A stretch of 64,000 nt of DNA from Lichina pygmaea (taxonomy: Eukaryota; Ascomycota; Lichinomycetes; Lichinales; Lichinaceae): contig OY730171.1 of assembly GCA_963422465.1 (NCBI GenBank), forward strand, positions 1,736,001 through 1,800,000, written 5' to 3'. Positions 1 to 10,750 of this stretch are shown here, piece by piece. Positions within the stretch are counted from its first letter, which is position 1. Each line of letters opens with the position of its first letter. The notes under the pieces are model-generated. The model had not been told where the DNA came from. It saw only the letters and a list, made by a program, of their open reading frames with translations, and did not search any database. Position numbers and translations under genes: made by a program.

Positions 1-27
1 CCGACCATCCTCTTGAGACTACGATAG

Positions 28-583
28 GGATGCAGCCGAGGCGAAGAAGGCCGAGGCGGCGCGCAAGAAAGCCGAACGGGAGGCTCAGCTCGCAGAGGAA
101 GAGCGAACGATGAAAGTGGCCAAGACGGGCAACGCCAAGAGCGCGGCCAAGAAGAATGTCAACGGCGGCGGCACGCTGGACATGACCAAGCTCGACGACG
201 AAGCAGAAGCAGGACCGTCTTCGGCAGCCGGTCGGGCCAAGCGGGACCCCGCGCTCACGGCGTCGGGCATCGACAACGCCCTGGACGCGTTGACGTTGAC
301 GACGACGGACCCGTCGCGCGACAAGGTCGACCGACACCCGGAGCGGCGGTTCCGGGCCGCCTACCTCGCGTACGAGGCGCGCCGCCTGCCCGAGGTCGAG
401 CACGAGTTCAAGGGGCTGCGGCGGAACCAGCGCATCGAGATTGTGCGCCGCGAGTTCGAGCGCCACCCGGACAACCCCTTCAACCAGGCCAGCGCCCGGT
501 TCGACTCGTCCAAGCACGAGCTCGAGGGCATCCGGCTCGACGAACGCCAGAAGATGGAGGAGAGGTTGACCAGGGAGGGGTAG
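28..583 (+). CDS. CCDC124/LSO2-family (DUF1014) ribosome-associated protein, 5' part missing
   Basis: Last exon of a small basic coiled-coil protein. The frame opens after a TAG acceptor at 25-27; an in-frame stop at 14-16 shows the sequence before it is intron. The exon starts with a Lys/Ala/Glu-rich helix (AAEAKKAEAARKKAERE), then a linker, then the conserved C-terminal HMG-like block that includes HPERRFRAAYLAYEARRLP and HPDNPFNQA, which marks the CCDC124 family. Family knowledge: yeast Lso2 and animal CCDC124 bind 80S ribosomes and act during hibernation and recovery. The first exon(s) lie outside the window. The gene converges on CDC45, with 1.8 kb of repeat-rich DNA between the stops. 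Family assignment is fairly sure from the C-terminal block; ribosome function is inferred from relatives. Confidence 0.85.
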
Positions 584-859
584 ACACCCGAACCGCTGCC
601 GATGGAGAGTTTTATATCCGGAGGAGTGTCAGGGGAAAGCAACAGCAGAGCAGCAGTAGATGTACGACTAGTTGCTTCGTGCTGTTTTCGGAGCAGCTCC
701 ATCTCATGATTACTTGTCATCCACCCTTTCCTTTCTGCTCGTACGCAACGTAGGTGCTGTGCGTACGACATTATACGTCCATATATTCAGATGAGAATCT
801 GTGGTGGCAGCATGAGCCCGGGCATCTATTCGATCCATCTCTTGCCCGGCTGCTCGTCC

Positions 860-1050
860 TTTTATCTGTCTGTTCATCCGTTGATCCGTTCCTTCATTCC
901 ACTATTCATCCAAGCATTCATTCGTTCATCTATCGATCATACGTTCATCTGTCGATCTCTTATCTGTCTACGTGTGTATCTACGTACGTATCTATTATCC
1001 CATCTATCCCATCCGTCTATCCATTCATCCATCCACTCAGTTATCTATCT
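860..1050. repeat. Degenerate ATTC/ATCC tetranucleotide tract
   Basis: Imperfect runs of CATT, CATC and CTAT tetranucleotides on the + strand. It is a decayed microsatellite with no fixed phase. Confidence 0.7.
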
Positions 1051-1104
1051 GTCTCGCCCCCTCCCCAACACCTCCCACACTCATGTTCCAAGAACCCCCC
1101 TCTG

Positions 1105-1130
1105 CCCCCCCCCCCCCCCCCCCCCCCCCC
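1105..1130. repeat. C26 homopolymer
   Basis: Twenty-six consecutive C on the + strand in intergenic DNA. One of five G/C runs of 22 nt or more in the first 31 kb. Confidence 0.9.
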
Positions 1131-1764
1131 TCTTCCACTCCCTGACCTGGGATACAACAAAACCACAGTAGAGCACGAAGAGTCTACAAGGGTGGGCCTG
1201 CCCCCATCAGTACAGCATGAACATGAACATGGAGTTTGATTATGAGTAGGAGTGGGACAACAACGACCATGAGCAGGACCACGACTATAAGCATGACCAT
1301 CACCATGAATTTGAGCAAGACCATGGCCATGAATACAACCATGAGCAAGAATACAAACCTCGTTCCAGCTATTGCAGAGCCGGATACAACTAGGTCATCC
1401 AAGGGGTTGTCTAGAATAGCAGTCTCCGAGGCCTTCCTCTTCCCCCCAATCTCTCTCCTCTTCTCCTTCCTTGTTTCCACCCTCGCCTGTCTTGTATCAC
1501 TTCTCCTCCATACTCTCCATAATCCAGGTCAAAATAATAGCACAGAATTCATGCTGAGTGATGATGATGATCGTTCGTACTGTAAGAAAGTACTCTACAT
1601 GTGAGTGAGTGTGTGCGTATCTGTAAAGAAGGGAAGGAGGAGGGGGGACAGAGATGGAGAAAGAGGGATGATCACATGCTCACGACAGGCATGACTGGCA
1701 CGACTGGCACGGTTGGCACGACCTTCTCGATTGCTGAGCTGGAACGAGAAACCCAGAAGCAAGA

Positions 1765-1875
1765 AGCAAGACCCAAGATCCAAGATCCAAGACCCAAGAT
1801 CCAAGATCCAAGATCCAAGATCCAAGACCCAAGATCCAAGATCCAAGATCCAAGATCCAAGATCCAAGACCGAAA
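1765..1875. repeat. Heptamer minisatellite (CCAAGAT)n
   Basis: About 14-15 tandem copies of a 7-bp unit CCAAGAT, with a CCAAGAC variant at intervals. Because 7 is not a multiple of 3 and the unit contains no stop in any frame, it opens long spurious frames on both strands. Confidence 0.85.
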
Positions 1876-2407
1876 GACCAACGACCAAGAACCAAGATAT
1901 CAGAAGCCAAAGACCAAGAACCAGAAGCAAGAACCACAAGCAAGAGGCAAGAGGCAAGAAGCAAGAAGCAACAACCAAGAATTCAAAACCAAAGACCAAG
2001 AACCCGAAGCAGGAAAGCAGGAAGCAACAACCGACAACCCAAGAACCAAAAGACCAAGATCCAAGACCACATTTTGTTTTGTTTTTGACAAAACAAGCAA
2101 AAGTAATATACCGATATACTGTACAGATGTAAGGAGTATAGACGTACGGAGATTAAAGATGGCTGTCGTTCATTCGTCGCTCGTTCATATACTTCTCGCT
2201 GCCCTTGACCATACCCCCCCTTCCCTCTCTCCACGCCCCCGTGATCCCCAGGGCCAGCAAGGTTTCCCAAGGCTTTCTCAAGGGCCGCCAAGGGCCCGAC
2301 GACCCCTCCACAAACCTACAGTACAGTACGAGGGGTACAAGCCCCAAGCCTAACGGCGGCCTTGAACCGAACAACGACCCTCAAACCCGGCACCCGATAT
2401 GCCTGAA

Positions 2408-2732
2408 TCAACCGACGACGGCCTTGAAGCTCAAGCCCTCGAGAAAAGCAGCGAGGTCGTCAATCTTGACCTCGACGACGCAATGTTCGAAGCTGTCGAT
2501 GCGGACCCGGGCGTTGGTGTCCTCGACGACTTCTTGAAAGGCGTTCCCGAAGCGGTTGAGGCCGAGGGGCTGGTGTAGTCGGCGGACGTCGTTGCTGCTG
2601 CTACTTGACGGGCCGGTGATGCTCTTGGAGTTGCTGGTGGTAAAAGGGGTTGACGTGGAAGAGTGCGATGACACGGACGAGGACGAGGTGCTGGATTCAT
2701 CGCTGGATGATTCTTCGTCGTCATCATTCTCG

Positions 2733-2776
<44 letters not shown>

Positions 2777-5232
2777 CGTAGAGCCTCCTCCCCGCTCGGC
2801 TCGTCGTTGTTGCCGTTTCTCTGTTTTCCGGACGCCCTTCTCTTTTCGACGTCGCTCTTTCCGTTCGGCCCGTTGTTGATCCTTCTTCTTGTGCCGTCCC
2901 ATGTCGATTGCCGCGACACTGTTACCGCCACCGCCGGCGGGGGCGCCGCGCCCCGTGCCCACGACGACGTACACGCCTCTCCGTTCGTTGAGCCCTGCGA
3001 CGACGAGCGGCGTGCCCTTGGCGCCCCTCTTGAAGGCGCTCTTATGCTCGCGCTCCTGCTCGGCGATGGCCTCGCCGAGCCACAGCGCTAGCTTCGTAAG
3101 AGCAGCCGGGTGCGTGAAGAGCTGCACGTCCGGCCCTTCCTTGACCACGGCCATGCGAAAGGCCCGCAGATGCCGGATCTGTCGCTTCTCGAGCAAGGCC
3201 GTGCCGGTTCGCAGAATGGCCCTATGCAGGTGCATCGCCGTCGGCAGAGCCGATTTGAGTGTGTCGACGCTGCGAGCGATCCACAGTCAGCAAGCAGGGA
3301 CCGGCGACACTACCCGTGAGTCGAGGACAGGCCATACTTGTCCAGCGCGTCGTAAGCCTGCCAAAACCGAGTCACCCACTCCTCGCTCTCGGCGTGGCCC
3401 TCGACGTCGACCGGCTCGGACTCGCCCCGCGATCGGTCCGATCGGCCGGCAGCGCCACCAGGGCCGACCTCGAGGATGGCGCCGACAATGACGCCAACGT
3501 CGGTGGCGCTGAGGCACGCTTTGAACCCCCAGTTGCGGACAAAGCCCCATCCCTCTCGTCCGCGGCCGGCGCTCGCCTCGGGCGGGACAAGGTCGTCCAG
3601 ACCGTACACGGGCGCGTACTTGAGCAGTCGCGCCCGCAGACCCCGTTTGACGTCCATGTCCATGTGGGTGTAGCTCTGCTTGCACTGCGTCAACGAGACG
3701 CCCATCTTGGCGAGGAGCTTGTGCAGTCGCTTTCGGCCGGCGTCGCTCCAGATGTGCAGCCGGGCCGACAGGTACGGCGAGTGAAGCATGCTGTCGTAGA
3801 GACTCCAGTGGCGGATAAGCAGGAAGCGTGGCTCGGGCGAGAGACGGATCGAGGTGTCGGTGGGGGACCGCGCGTGGGTCGGGATGACGTCCGAGACGTC
3901 GCCGCGGTTGATCTCGCGCCCCGTCTCGGACAGCACGGGCGGGTTGAGCCGGCGAACCTCGTCGCGCATGATCTGCTGGATGCGCTTGATGCGGCCGGCT
4001 TCCGAGCCGGTGGCGGTGATCACGCCATCGTCGGCGGCGGCGCGGCTGATGCCCACCCCCATCGTGCTGCGGCCGTACAGCTCGAGGCTGCCGACGCCGA
4101 TGATGGCGAGCCAGAGGAGGTCGTTGTCGTCGCGTCCGAGCTCGGACGCGAGCGAGTACATCAAGGACGAGATCGGTTCCGAGTACGAGTTGCCCAGGTC
4201 GTAGTATCGACGCAGCACGGCTTCGTGTTTGCGGCGCAGGCGGAGCAGTCGGCGGCGGAGCGTGCGGGCTGAAGGCTGAGACGCCAAAGGGGATCGTTGA
4301 CCTGAAGGAGATGTTGCTCCCGAGCCCCGAATCGACCGGTGCTCCCCCTCGACCGCGCGGCGTCGACGACTCGGCCGCACCGGCGAGCTAGAGGAAGGAG
4401 ACGACTGCGGGAGTAGTTAGTCGGTATCGCTTTGCGCCCGACCCAGAAGCTGCCGACAACGCACCTCGCCCGTCCTCCGTCTCCTCGTGGGTCTCCCAGT
4501 CTCTTCCTCGCTCTCGTCGTCGTCCTCACGGTCCGACCAAGACTTTCGTTTCCGTCCGGACCGTGCACTGGCAACGAGGCCTTCCCCTCCAGAATCGCTT
4601 TCGGACGCGTCAGAGCCGTCCCCGTCGTCCTCGACTTCGGGCATCTGCTCCAAGGCGCAGTAGGCTTCTCGTTCGCCTCCGAGTTCATCCTCGATATCGC
4701 CGTCGTCAAAGACGATGATGCCGCCTTGGCCTGGCTTGTACGAATGCTGTATTCGCCCGTTCTCAACTCCGCCAGCACGCCGTGCACCCCCCGCCTCACC
4801 CGTACTTGATCTGGACGCGTGCCCGCCGAACACGTTCCCGAGGTTCCACGGTCTCCTCGCGTCGACCACCCATACCTCGACGCCTTCCATGCCGTCGCTC
4901 ACTCGGTCCTCAGTTGCATCCAGTCCCAACAACGAGCCGAGATCGACGAGCCCTCCGACGCCGAGGCAGACGACGACCCCGCCGCTGCCGCCCTCGGACG
5001 TTCGCATCGGCCGCACCATCCGGTCGCCAGCTCTGGCGAGGTCGCCATAGCCCGACACCGGCTGAATCTTGTGCGGGATGTAGTCGCGCTTGAGCAACGT
5101 CGTGAGAATGCGGCAGGCGCATAGTGCGTCGGGTTCCAGCGCAACGAGGACGAGCACCGGAGGCGAGAGAGGGTGGTGGGTGCGGAGGAGATGCAGGTAA
5201 AGATGCGATATCAATTCGCGAGGCAGATACAT
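2408..5232 (-). CDS. CDC45: CDC45, replication initiation factor of the CMG helicase
   Basis: Cdc45 joins MCM2-7 and GINS to form the replicative helicase in the nucleus. Three exons read on the minus strand: 5232-4465, 4404-3314 and 3269-2408, with introns of 60 nt (GTGCGT...CGCAG, branch CTAAC) and 44 nt (GTAGTG...CGCAG, branch CTGAC). Frames join to 906 residues. The N-terminus MYLPRELISHLYLHLLRT and the early block ALEPDALCACRILTTLLKRD are the family hallmark (DHH-phosphoesterase-like fold). The middle exon carries the conserved WLAIIGVGSLELYGR region, and the end FGNAFQEVVEDTNARVRIDS is typical. Acidic and basic low-complexity stretches follow the N-terminal domain, as usual. The last exon has an unusual insert: a Lys/Arg-rich helix, then 14 Asp encoded by a GAC repeat (about 2737-2777), then a Ser/Thr tract. 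This makes the protein somewhat longer than most relatives. Confidence 0.95.
2735..2777. repeat. (GTC/GAC)n trinucleotide repeat inside CDC45
   Basis: A run of GTC on the + strand that codes for about 14 consecutive Asp residues on the minus strand, within a disordered insert of CDC45. Confidence 0.85.
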
Positions 5233-5800
5233 GTCGTCGTCTAAGGCCTACGCCGGCCAACGAGCTGCTATCTGCTGGCGAGGAGTCACCTTGTCCCTGC
5301 GACGATACTTCATCTTAGTTAGCAGATGATCGGGTTGACGGTTATACTGTAACTCAGAACCAACGCGTGGAACGCACCTGAAGGGGACAAGGGATAGACC
5401 TAAGGAATTGCGTGCTGTACTCAGTGCTCAATACCGTATATGGCCATATTGAATGTCCCGCGTTGAGATTTCATTGCGTCCTAATGTTGATGGCGATATC
5501 CCCGTCGCACACACCAAAGTCGTGAGTTGCGTCGGGAGACGCGACGTGACTTTCGACGAATACGCCACCCCGAACATCGCGCTAGAACCAAACGGGATGA
5601 TTGAGCCATCCGTGGTCCAGATAGGGTTTACGGTACGTACTCGTACACTATTCACGTGAGATCTACGTGCTTAGTAAGACTGCTCTTCTCAGAGCTTCAC
5701 CTCATGATCCAATGCACGGCAAAGTTAGGTCAGGTTCAAGCGTTGCACGATATCAGGTGTCAGTTAGAGTACTCCCGAGTGTCTGGGATGAAACAGAACA
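5233..5800. other. CDC45 upstream region, no gene seen
   Basis: 568 bp between the CDC45 start codon and the 3' end of the next minus-strand gene. It must hold the CDC45 promoter and the 3' UTR of the chimera. Short open frames here show no recognisable domain. Confidence 0.6.
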
Positions 5801-8123
5801 TTACACAAGAGCGGCTTCATTCAAAGTCCCAGCGTCTGCAGCACCGCTCTCGCCCTTCGATATTGTACTTGATCCCTCCCCGTCGGCGACGGAGCTGTCC
5901 GGTTCGTTCGAGCTCCCCGGGGCCCGCTGCAGCGGAGTGTCATCGTTGTAGAGACGGAGAAGCATGGCCCTAGACCCAAGTAAGCGGCGGCGGACCACCC
6001 AAAGTAGGCAGCTGAACATACTGCCGGTCCTCCTTTGGCAGCATCAAGTTGAGCGAAGCAATGCCTTTCCACAGGGGTAGAACCATTGGCTCTCTTGGAA
6101 GCATGTGTCAGCGAGAGTCGGCCATCTGCGTCCCATCCGTCGGTCATGATACTACGTACCGAAACCCATTGGGGTCATCGCTGGCCTCGATCCGCAGCAC
6201 GCAGCAGCCAGGGTCAATGTCCCTCACCCTCTCCCCAATCTCGCCCAGCTCTTTCCAGCTTTCATGGCTGATCTTGGGGAACATCTCGACGAGCAGTTTC
6301 TTGAGCGTGTCTCGCCGACAGAGCTTCACCGTCCGTTTGTCGCCTAGCCAGGGCTCGATGATGGACACACCCTCCATCTGTATCCTCCACCTGCAGGTGT
6401 TCAGCCGCTGGACGTCCTGGCTCACGAACATCTTGACGCCCGAGTGCACAAACTTGACGCTCTTCCCTTCGTTCTCCGTTAGGATATCGCGTGCCAGACC
6501 TGCGGTGTAGTAGATGGCTTTGTTCGGCTCGCCTGTGGCGTTGCGAACCAGGAAACGGTCTCGCGGAAATTTCGGAGAGATGTCGTAGAACGCCCATATG
6601 GAGTCGAGCTCCGCATGATCTGCTGCGAGGTATTTAAACGGCTCTTCAAACTGCTGCTTTCCTCGTTTTCTGTCGTTTGGCTGTGCGGCTGGCGTCTGAG
6701 TGCTGTCAGGTTCACCGTCCGCCCGGGAGGCAGGTGCTGCATCCACAGGCAGCATCTCCTGATCGGCCCGCAGTGCGTTTGGGTTCTCGGATGTGGTGTC
6801 CATGAGTGGGCGCTTGGGGTGGGCCTCTGCGGCTCCTCCATCATCGTCCTCCCGAGTCCGTTTCTTGGCCGGATTCGACCCAGATACGTCATCAGCTTGA
6901 TCGACCTGCATCGCATCTTCCGGAGCTTCGTCGGTTGGGGCAGGCGACTGCGACTGCTCGACAAGAGACGGCGGCGGATTCGCCGACCTCAAGCGTTCCG
7001 TGACGCTGGGGTCCGTGCCAGGCCAATGGCTCTCGAGCCAGGGTTGCCAGTCCCAGTCGACCCACTTTGTAAGCCCGCCAAAGTAACGGCTCCACCGCGG
7101 CCGGTGCCAGCGAAGAAAAGGCGATACCGCGGTACCTGGGAGCATGTCCCTTGCGTGCTGAGACCCAGAATCAGGACCTGCTTGGCCGACCTCTGCACGG
7201 GTGAAGTCGATGAGAACAACACAGGCCGGAGGGGTTTCCCCTGCACGGTATTGCACGATGATGTGCCGTGCTTTCAAATCGTGAGCGAGACCTCGAGCGT
7301 ATAGAGACGTCTCGGCCTCAACGAGACATTTCATAAGGCTCTGCCGTTCTACCTGGTTCAAGAGCACGGGATCCAGCCGACTCATGGGAGCGCCAGGCAC
7401 GCATCCTAACAGAACCAGTCGAACTGGGCGCAGCCCGCCGTCTGGCGTTTCCATATCGCAGGTGTAGGACCCATAGAACCTGGGAACGACAGAGCCCTGG
7501 AGAGTAGCCATCGCTCTGTAGGCTGCGACCTCGTGGGCGTAGCTGCAGTCCACGCTGATGAAAGGATCCGTCTCATCGTCCCGGTGGTCCCAGTAGAGGG
7601 GGTCGTAGAACTTGGCCACCATGGCCACATCCTGTGAGGCAAATCCGGGGATGTACCCACTATCCTCGAGTATTTTTACCGCAACCACTTGGGAACGGTA
7701 GCCGTCGTCCGCTCGAGTTCTGGAAAGGATCTCCAGCCGAAGAATCGCACTTTCTGTCCAACCGTCCAACGGAGAGTGGATATAACATCTTTGCAGCGGT
7801 GTCTTTTCCCGCCTCTCAAGTCGGGTGATGGCAGTTAGGTGGCGGTCCCTCTTCAGAGGCGCAGGAGGAGTATGGGGACGGATGAGCAGTTTCCGTCCGG
7901 TATCGTACGGGAAAGGAGGTTTGGGCTCGAGATAACTGGTCGAGGTGCAAGCAGCCAATCTGCGTTTTGCATCATCCTCCGGGTCCTTCCGGGTGCCATC
8001 GAGCATCATCTGCGCCATCTCAAGCTGGGGTCCCGTGGAGAACGCTCGACTTATGAATGTCCTATTGGAAAGTAGGACGGGAGTTTTCAGGCCGCCAGAT
8101 ATGGTCTTTCTAAGGAGAGACAT
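5801..8123 (-). CDS. Chimeric protein: kinase-like domain fused to the C-terminal domain of tRNA m5C methyltransferase NCL1
   Basis: Three exons (8123-6160, 6093-6022, 5969-5801; introns 66 and 52 nt) join in frame to 734 residues. Residues 1-30 are Arg/Ser-rich with no acidic residue and resemble a mitochondrial presequence (SRAFST). Residues about 110-360 are protein-kinase-like: AVK at 148-150, a degenerate catalytic loop HDLKARHIIV at 281-290 (His where the Mg-binding Asn normally sits) and IDF at 305-307. After a linker (about 395-490, with KKRTRED) comes the end of NCL1/Trm4/NSUN2: EEPFKYLAADHAELDSIW, FPRDRFLVRNATGEPNKAIYY, KFVHSGVKMF, LLVEMFPKISHESWKELGEIG, and in the small exons LPLWKGIASLNLMLPKEDRQ and AMLLRLYNDDTPL. 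The NCL1 introns are kept. No methyltransferase core is present; it lies on the other strand from 8293. I see the fusion directly; whether one mRNA is made is inference. Confidence 0.8.
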
Positions 8124-8292
8124 CCATCAGCAACGCCACACCAAAGCATCTAGGGCTTCACCCTGAACCGAACGGCAGTCCGGTCGATGCTGCTGTACGT
8201 ATCGTAGCAGTCCCAAGCTGTCGCACAACGGACTCAAACGTGTCTGCCCGCTCGGCAATTGCTGGACAGCTCCGGTGAAGCTCGTGCGGGTG
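8124..8292. promoter_or_regulatory. 169-bp bidirectional intergenic region between the chimera and the NCL1 N-terminal gene
   Basis: The start codons at 8123 (-) and 8293 (+) are only 169 bp apart, so both genes must share or overlap promoter elements. I see no clear TATA box. In the inversion model (see findings) this shared promoter travelled inside the inverted block. Confidence 0.55.
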
Positions 8293-10105
8293 ATGGGGAA
8301 ACGCGGCGGCAAGAGGGTAGAGATGCTCCGGAGGCAGTCTTGTGGGGGTTTTGGAGACTGATGGTTACGGTGTAGCCGCACCGAGGACGAGACTCACACC
8401 GAGGACGGAATTCACACCGGCCAGGTGTTCGCGCAGACTACGCCGAGATCTCGAAACACAACCATCTTTTCGAGGATTACTACAACGGACTCGGCATCGT
8501 AGATGAGGACGAACAAACCGATTTCTGGGCTGCGCTCCGGCGAGAACTGCCCAACAGCTTTCGCTTTACAGGATCCAGGAGGTATGAACCCCACGGATGA
8601 GTTTCGCGGGACAGTTTGAGGGCAGCGGGCACCGGCTGACAGCTCTCTGCAGCCATGCGCTTGCGGTGCGAGAACGCCTCGAGGACCACCACATCCCCGA
8701 GATCACCAAGATCGACCATTTCGACGGCGAGAAGGTGGAGCCGCCGTTCCCGATACCATGGTACCCGGATCGGCTGGCCTGGGCCATGACCACGCCCAAG
8801 AAGATCGTGCGCCGCTATGCGCCCTTTGCTACTTTCCAAAAGTTCCTGGTGGCCGAGACCAGCGTCGGCAACATCAGCCGGCAGGAGACGGTCAGCATGA
8901 TACCGCCGCTGCTGATGGGCGTCAAGCCGCACATGGCCGTGCTCGACCTCTGCGCGGCGCCCGGAAGCAAGGCGGCGCAGCTCATCGAGATGATCCATGC
9001 CGGAGAGGAGACCCGAGTCCGGGCTCGTCAGAGCCGCGTAGCGGACGAGCTGGAGGAAGCTGGCGCAACGGTGGAATTGGTAGCCGGACGCGAAGGTGGA
9101 GCGTCGGGGCAACACGAGGAGGTCGCCGATGACGGCCGGTCGACAGGGCTGCTCATCGCCAACGACGCGGACTACAGACGGAGCCACATGCTCATCCACC
9201 AGATGAAGCGCCTCAACTCGCCGAATCTGATCGTCACCAATCACGACGCGACCATGTATCCCCTGATACGGCTGCCGGCAAGCGCGCCAGCGGCGGCCGA
9301 CGACAAGCGGATACGGTATCTGAAGTTCGATCGGATCCTGGCCGACGTCCCTTGCTCGGGGGACGGGACGGTGCGGAAGAATCCGAACGTGTGGAGGGAT
9401 TGGAACCCGGGGCTCTCCCTGGGGCTGCATCAGACGCAGGTGCGGATCCTGACGCGCGCGTTGCAGATGCTGAAGGTCGGCGGCCGGGTCGTGTACTCGA
9501 CCTGCAGCATGAACCCGATCGAGAACGAGGCGGTGGTGGCGAGCGTCGTCGACCGCTGCGGCGGGCCGTCGAAGATCAGGATCGTCGACTGCGCCGGCGA
9601 GCTTCCGCTGCTGAGGCGAAGGCCGGGCCTCGGTCGATGGCGCGTCATCGACAAGCTCGGACGGGTGTGGAGCAGCTGGGACGCGGTCGAGCAGCAGCGA
9701 GGCGCGGCGGGGTCGGAAGGCCTGAGCCGTCTCTCCGAGAGCATGTTCGCTCCGAGCGAGGGGCCGGACGGCGGGCTCGCCGAGGACGACGATCGGATAC
9801 CGTTGGAGAGGTGCATGCGCATCTACGCTCACATGCAGGACACCGGAGCCTTTTTCATCGCCGTGCTCGAGAAGCTGTCGGAGTTCAAGGCTCGACCGGA
9901 GTCGGAGCCGCGGAAGAACCGGACCGGGCCACCGGCCGCTGCCCTTGCGACTGCCGCTGCAGTCACCACCACCGCCACCACCACCCTCGATGTTGACGCT
10001 GTTACCGCAACCGGTGCTGCTCCCGCCGATCCAGCCCTCGAAGGCGCGGTTCCGCTTTCCGCGGGGCAGGCCCCAGAGCAGGACCCCAACCTCATGCAGC
10101 CATAG
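8293..10105 (+). CDS. NCL1: Catalytic N-terminal part of tRNA (cytosine-5) methyltransferase NCL1/Trm4, lacking its C-terminal domain
   Basis: NCL1 methylates cytosine-5 at several tRNA positions in the nucleus using SAM. Exons 8293-8316, 8376-8581 and 8653-10105 (introns 59 and 71 nt) give 560 residues. The start MGKRGGKRPHRGRD reproduces the family's basic RG-rich N-terminus, followed by ISKHNHLFEDYYNGLGIVD, FWAALRRELPNSFRFTGSR and PWYPDRLAW. The SAM site is LDLCAAPGSKAAQLIEMI. Both catalytic cysteines are present, in DVPCSGDGT (motif IV) and YSTCSMNPIENEA (motif VI). The conserved part stops after GAFFIAVLEKLSEFKA near 9893. The last 65 or so residues are Ala/Thr/Pro-rich and unlike the family. 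The expected C-terminal domain, about 200-300 residues in relatives, is absent here and found in the divergent gene at 5801-8123. The 24-nt first exon is the least certain part. Confidence 0.88.
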
Positions 10106-10737
10106 AAGCCCAGAGCAAAGCTGTATTGTCGCTCTCCCGCTTTCCTACGAGATGACAAGACAATGGAAATGCACCCCAACCTCTCACTCGAGTGACTACC
10201 GCATGATGACTCTCATGAGCACAGACTCAGATATCCGTAAACCGGCCTAGACTTTTCCCCGGCGCTACCGGTACTTCCAACCCTCGGCATCTCGATCCCA
10301 CCCTCCCCTTCCGCGCCCCCGCGCAAGCTCTGTCTCCCTTTCTCTCTTGCGTCCCTTCCTCTTCTGCAAGGTGATACTGTACCTCCAAGAAGTGCCCGGC
10401 TCTAACAAAGTCCTATCGAAAGCCTGTCGGCCATCCAGCCTGCAAGCCTGCAGGTCTACAAGCCTACCACCCCGCCGCCCTACCACTCTGTCAGCCTGCC
10501 AGCATATCCATCATGCCAAACGATCAAAAAACATCTCTCACACCGACGAGTCTGGCTGCGTAGAGCATCTGTAGAAGGCTTGCGGAGGGGAGGTTACCCG
10601 GTGCTTACTTACCTACTCGCTTACGGTACCGTACGTGCTTGCTTGCTTACGGTAGCGGGGCATGGCTGTATAGCATAGCTCCATACCATAGCTATACTCG
10701 TACGCCGTAGGTCTGTACTAATTATAGCTTTATATCG
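10106..10737. other. Intergenic DNA, no gene seen
   Basis: Downstream of the NCL1 N-terminal gene. It holds pyrimidine-rich DNA, a degenerate CAAGCCTGC-type stretch near 10420-10505, and TA-rich imperfect repeats of ATAGCTCTATATC near 10665-10750 that recur past 12510. Confidence 0.6.
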
Positions 10738-10750
10738 TAGCTCTATATCA

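Larger units (their letters stand above)
584..2407. other. Convergent intergenic region, simple repeats, no gene seen
   Basis: This gap lies between two gene 3' ends. It holds a degenerate ATTC/ATCC tract (about 860-1050), a 26-nt C run (1105-1130), a degenerate ATGA/CATGAGCA tract (about 1215-1350), a heptamer array (about 1765-1875) and a degraded CAAGAACC-type continuation to about 2075. Open frames across it are low-complexity translations of these repeats and match no family I recognise. Confidence 0.7.

Noticed and set aside
1601-2353. 250-codon + strand frame
   Set aside because: Open only because the heptamer repeat has no stop in any frame; composition is repeat-derived.
3259-4272. 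337-codon + strand frame over CDC45
   Set aside because: Antisense shadow of a conserved exon; no domain.
8480-9832. 450-codon minus-strand frame over the NCL1 core
   Set aside because: Antisense shadow of the methyltransferase exon.
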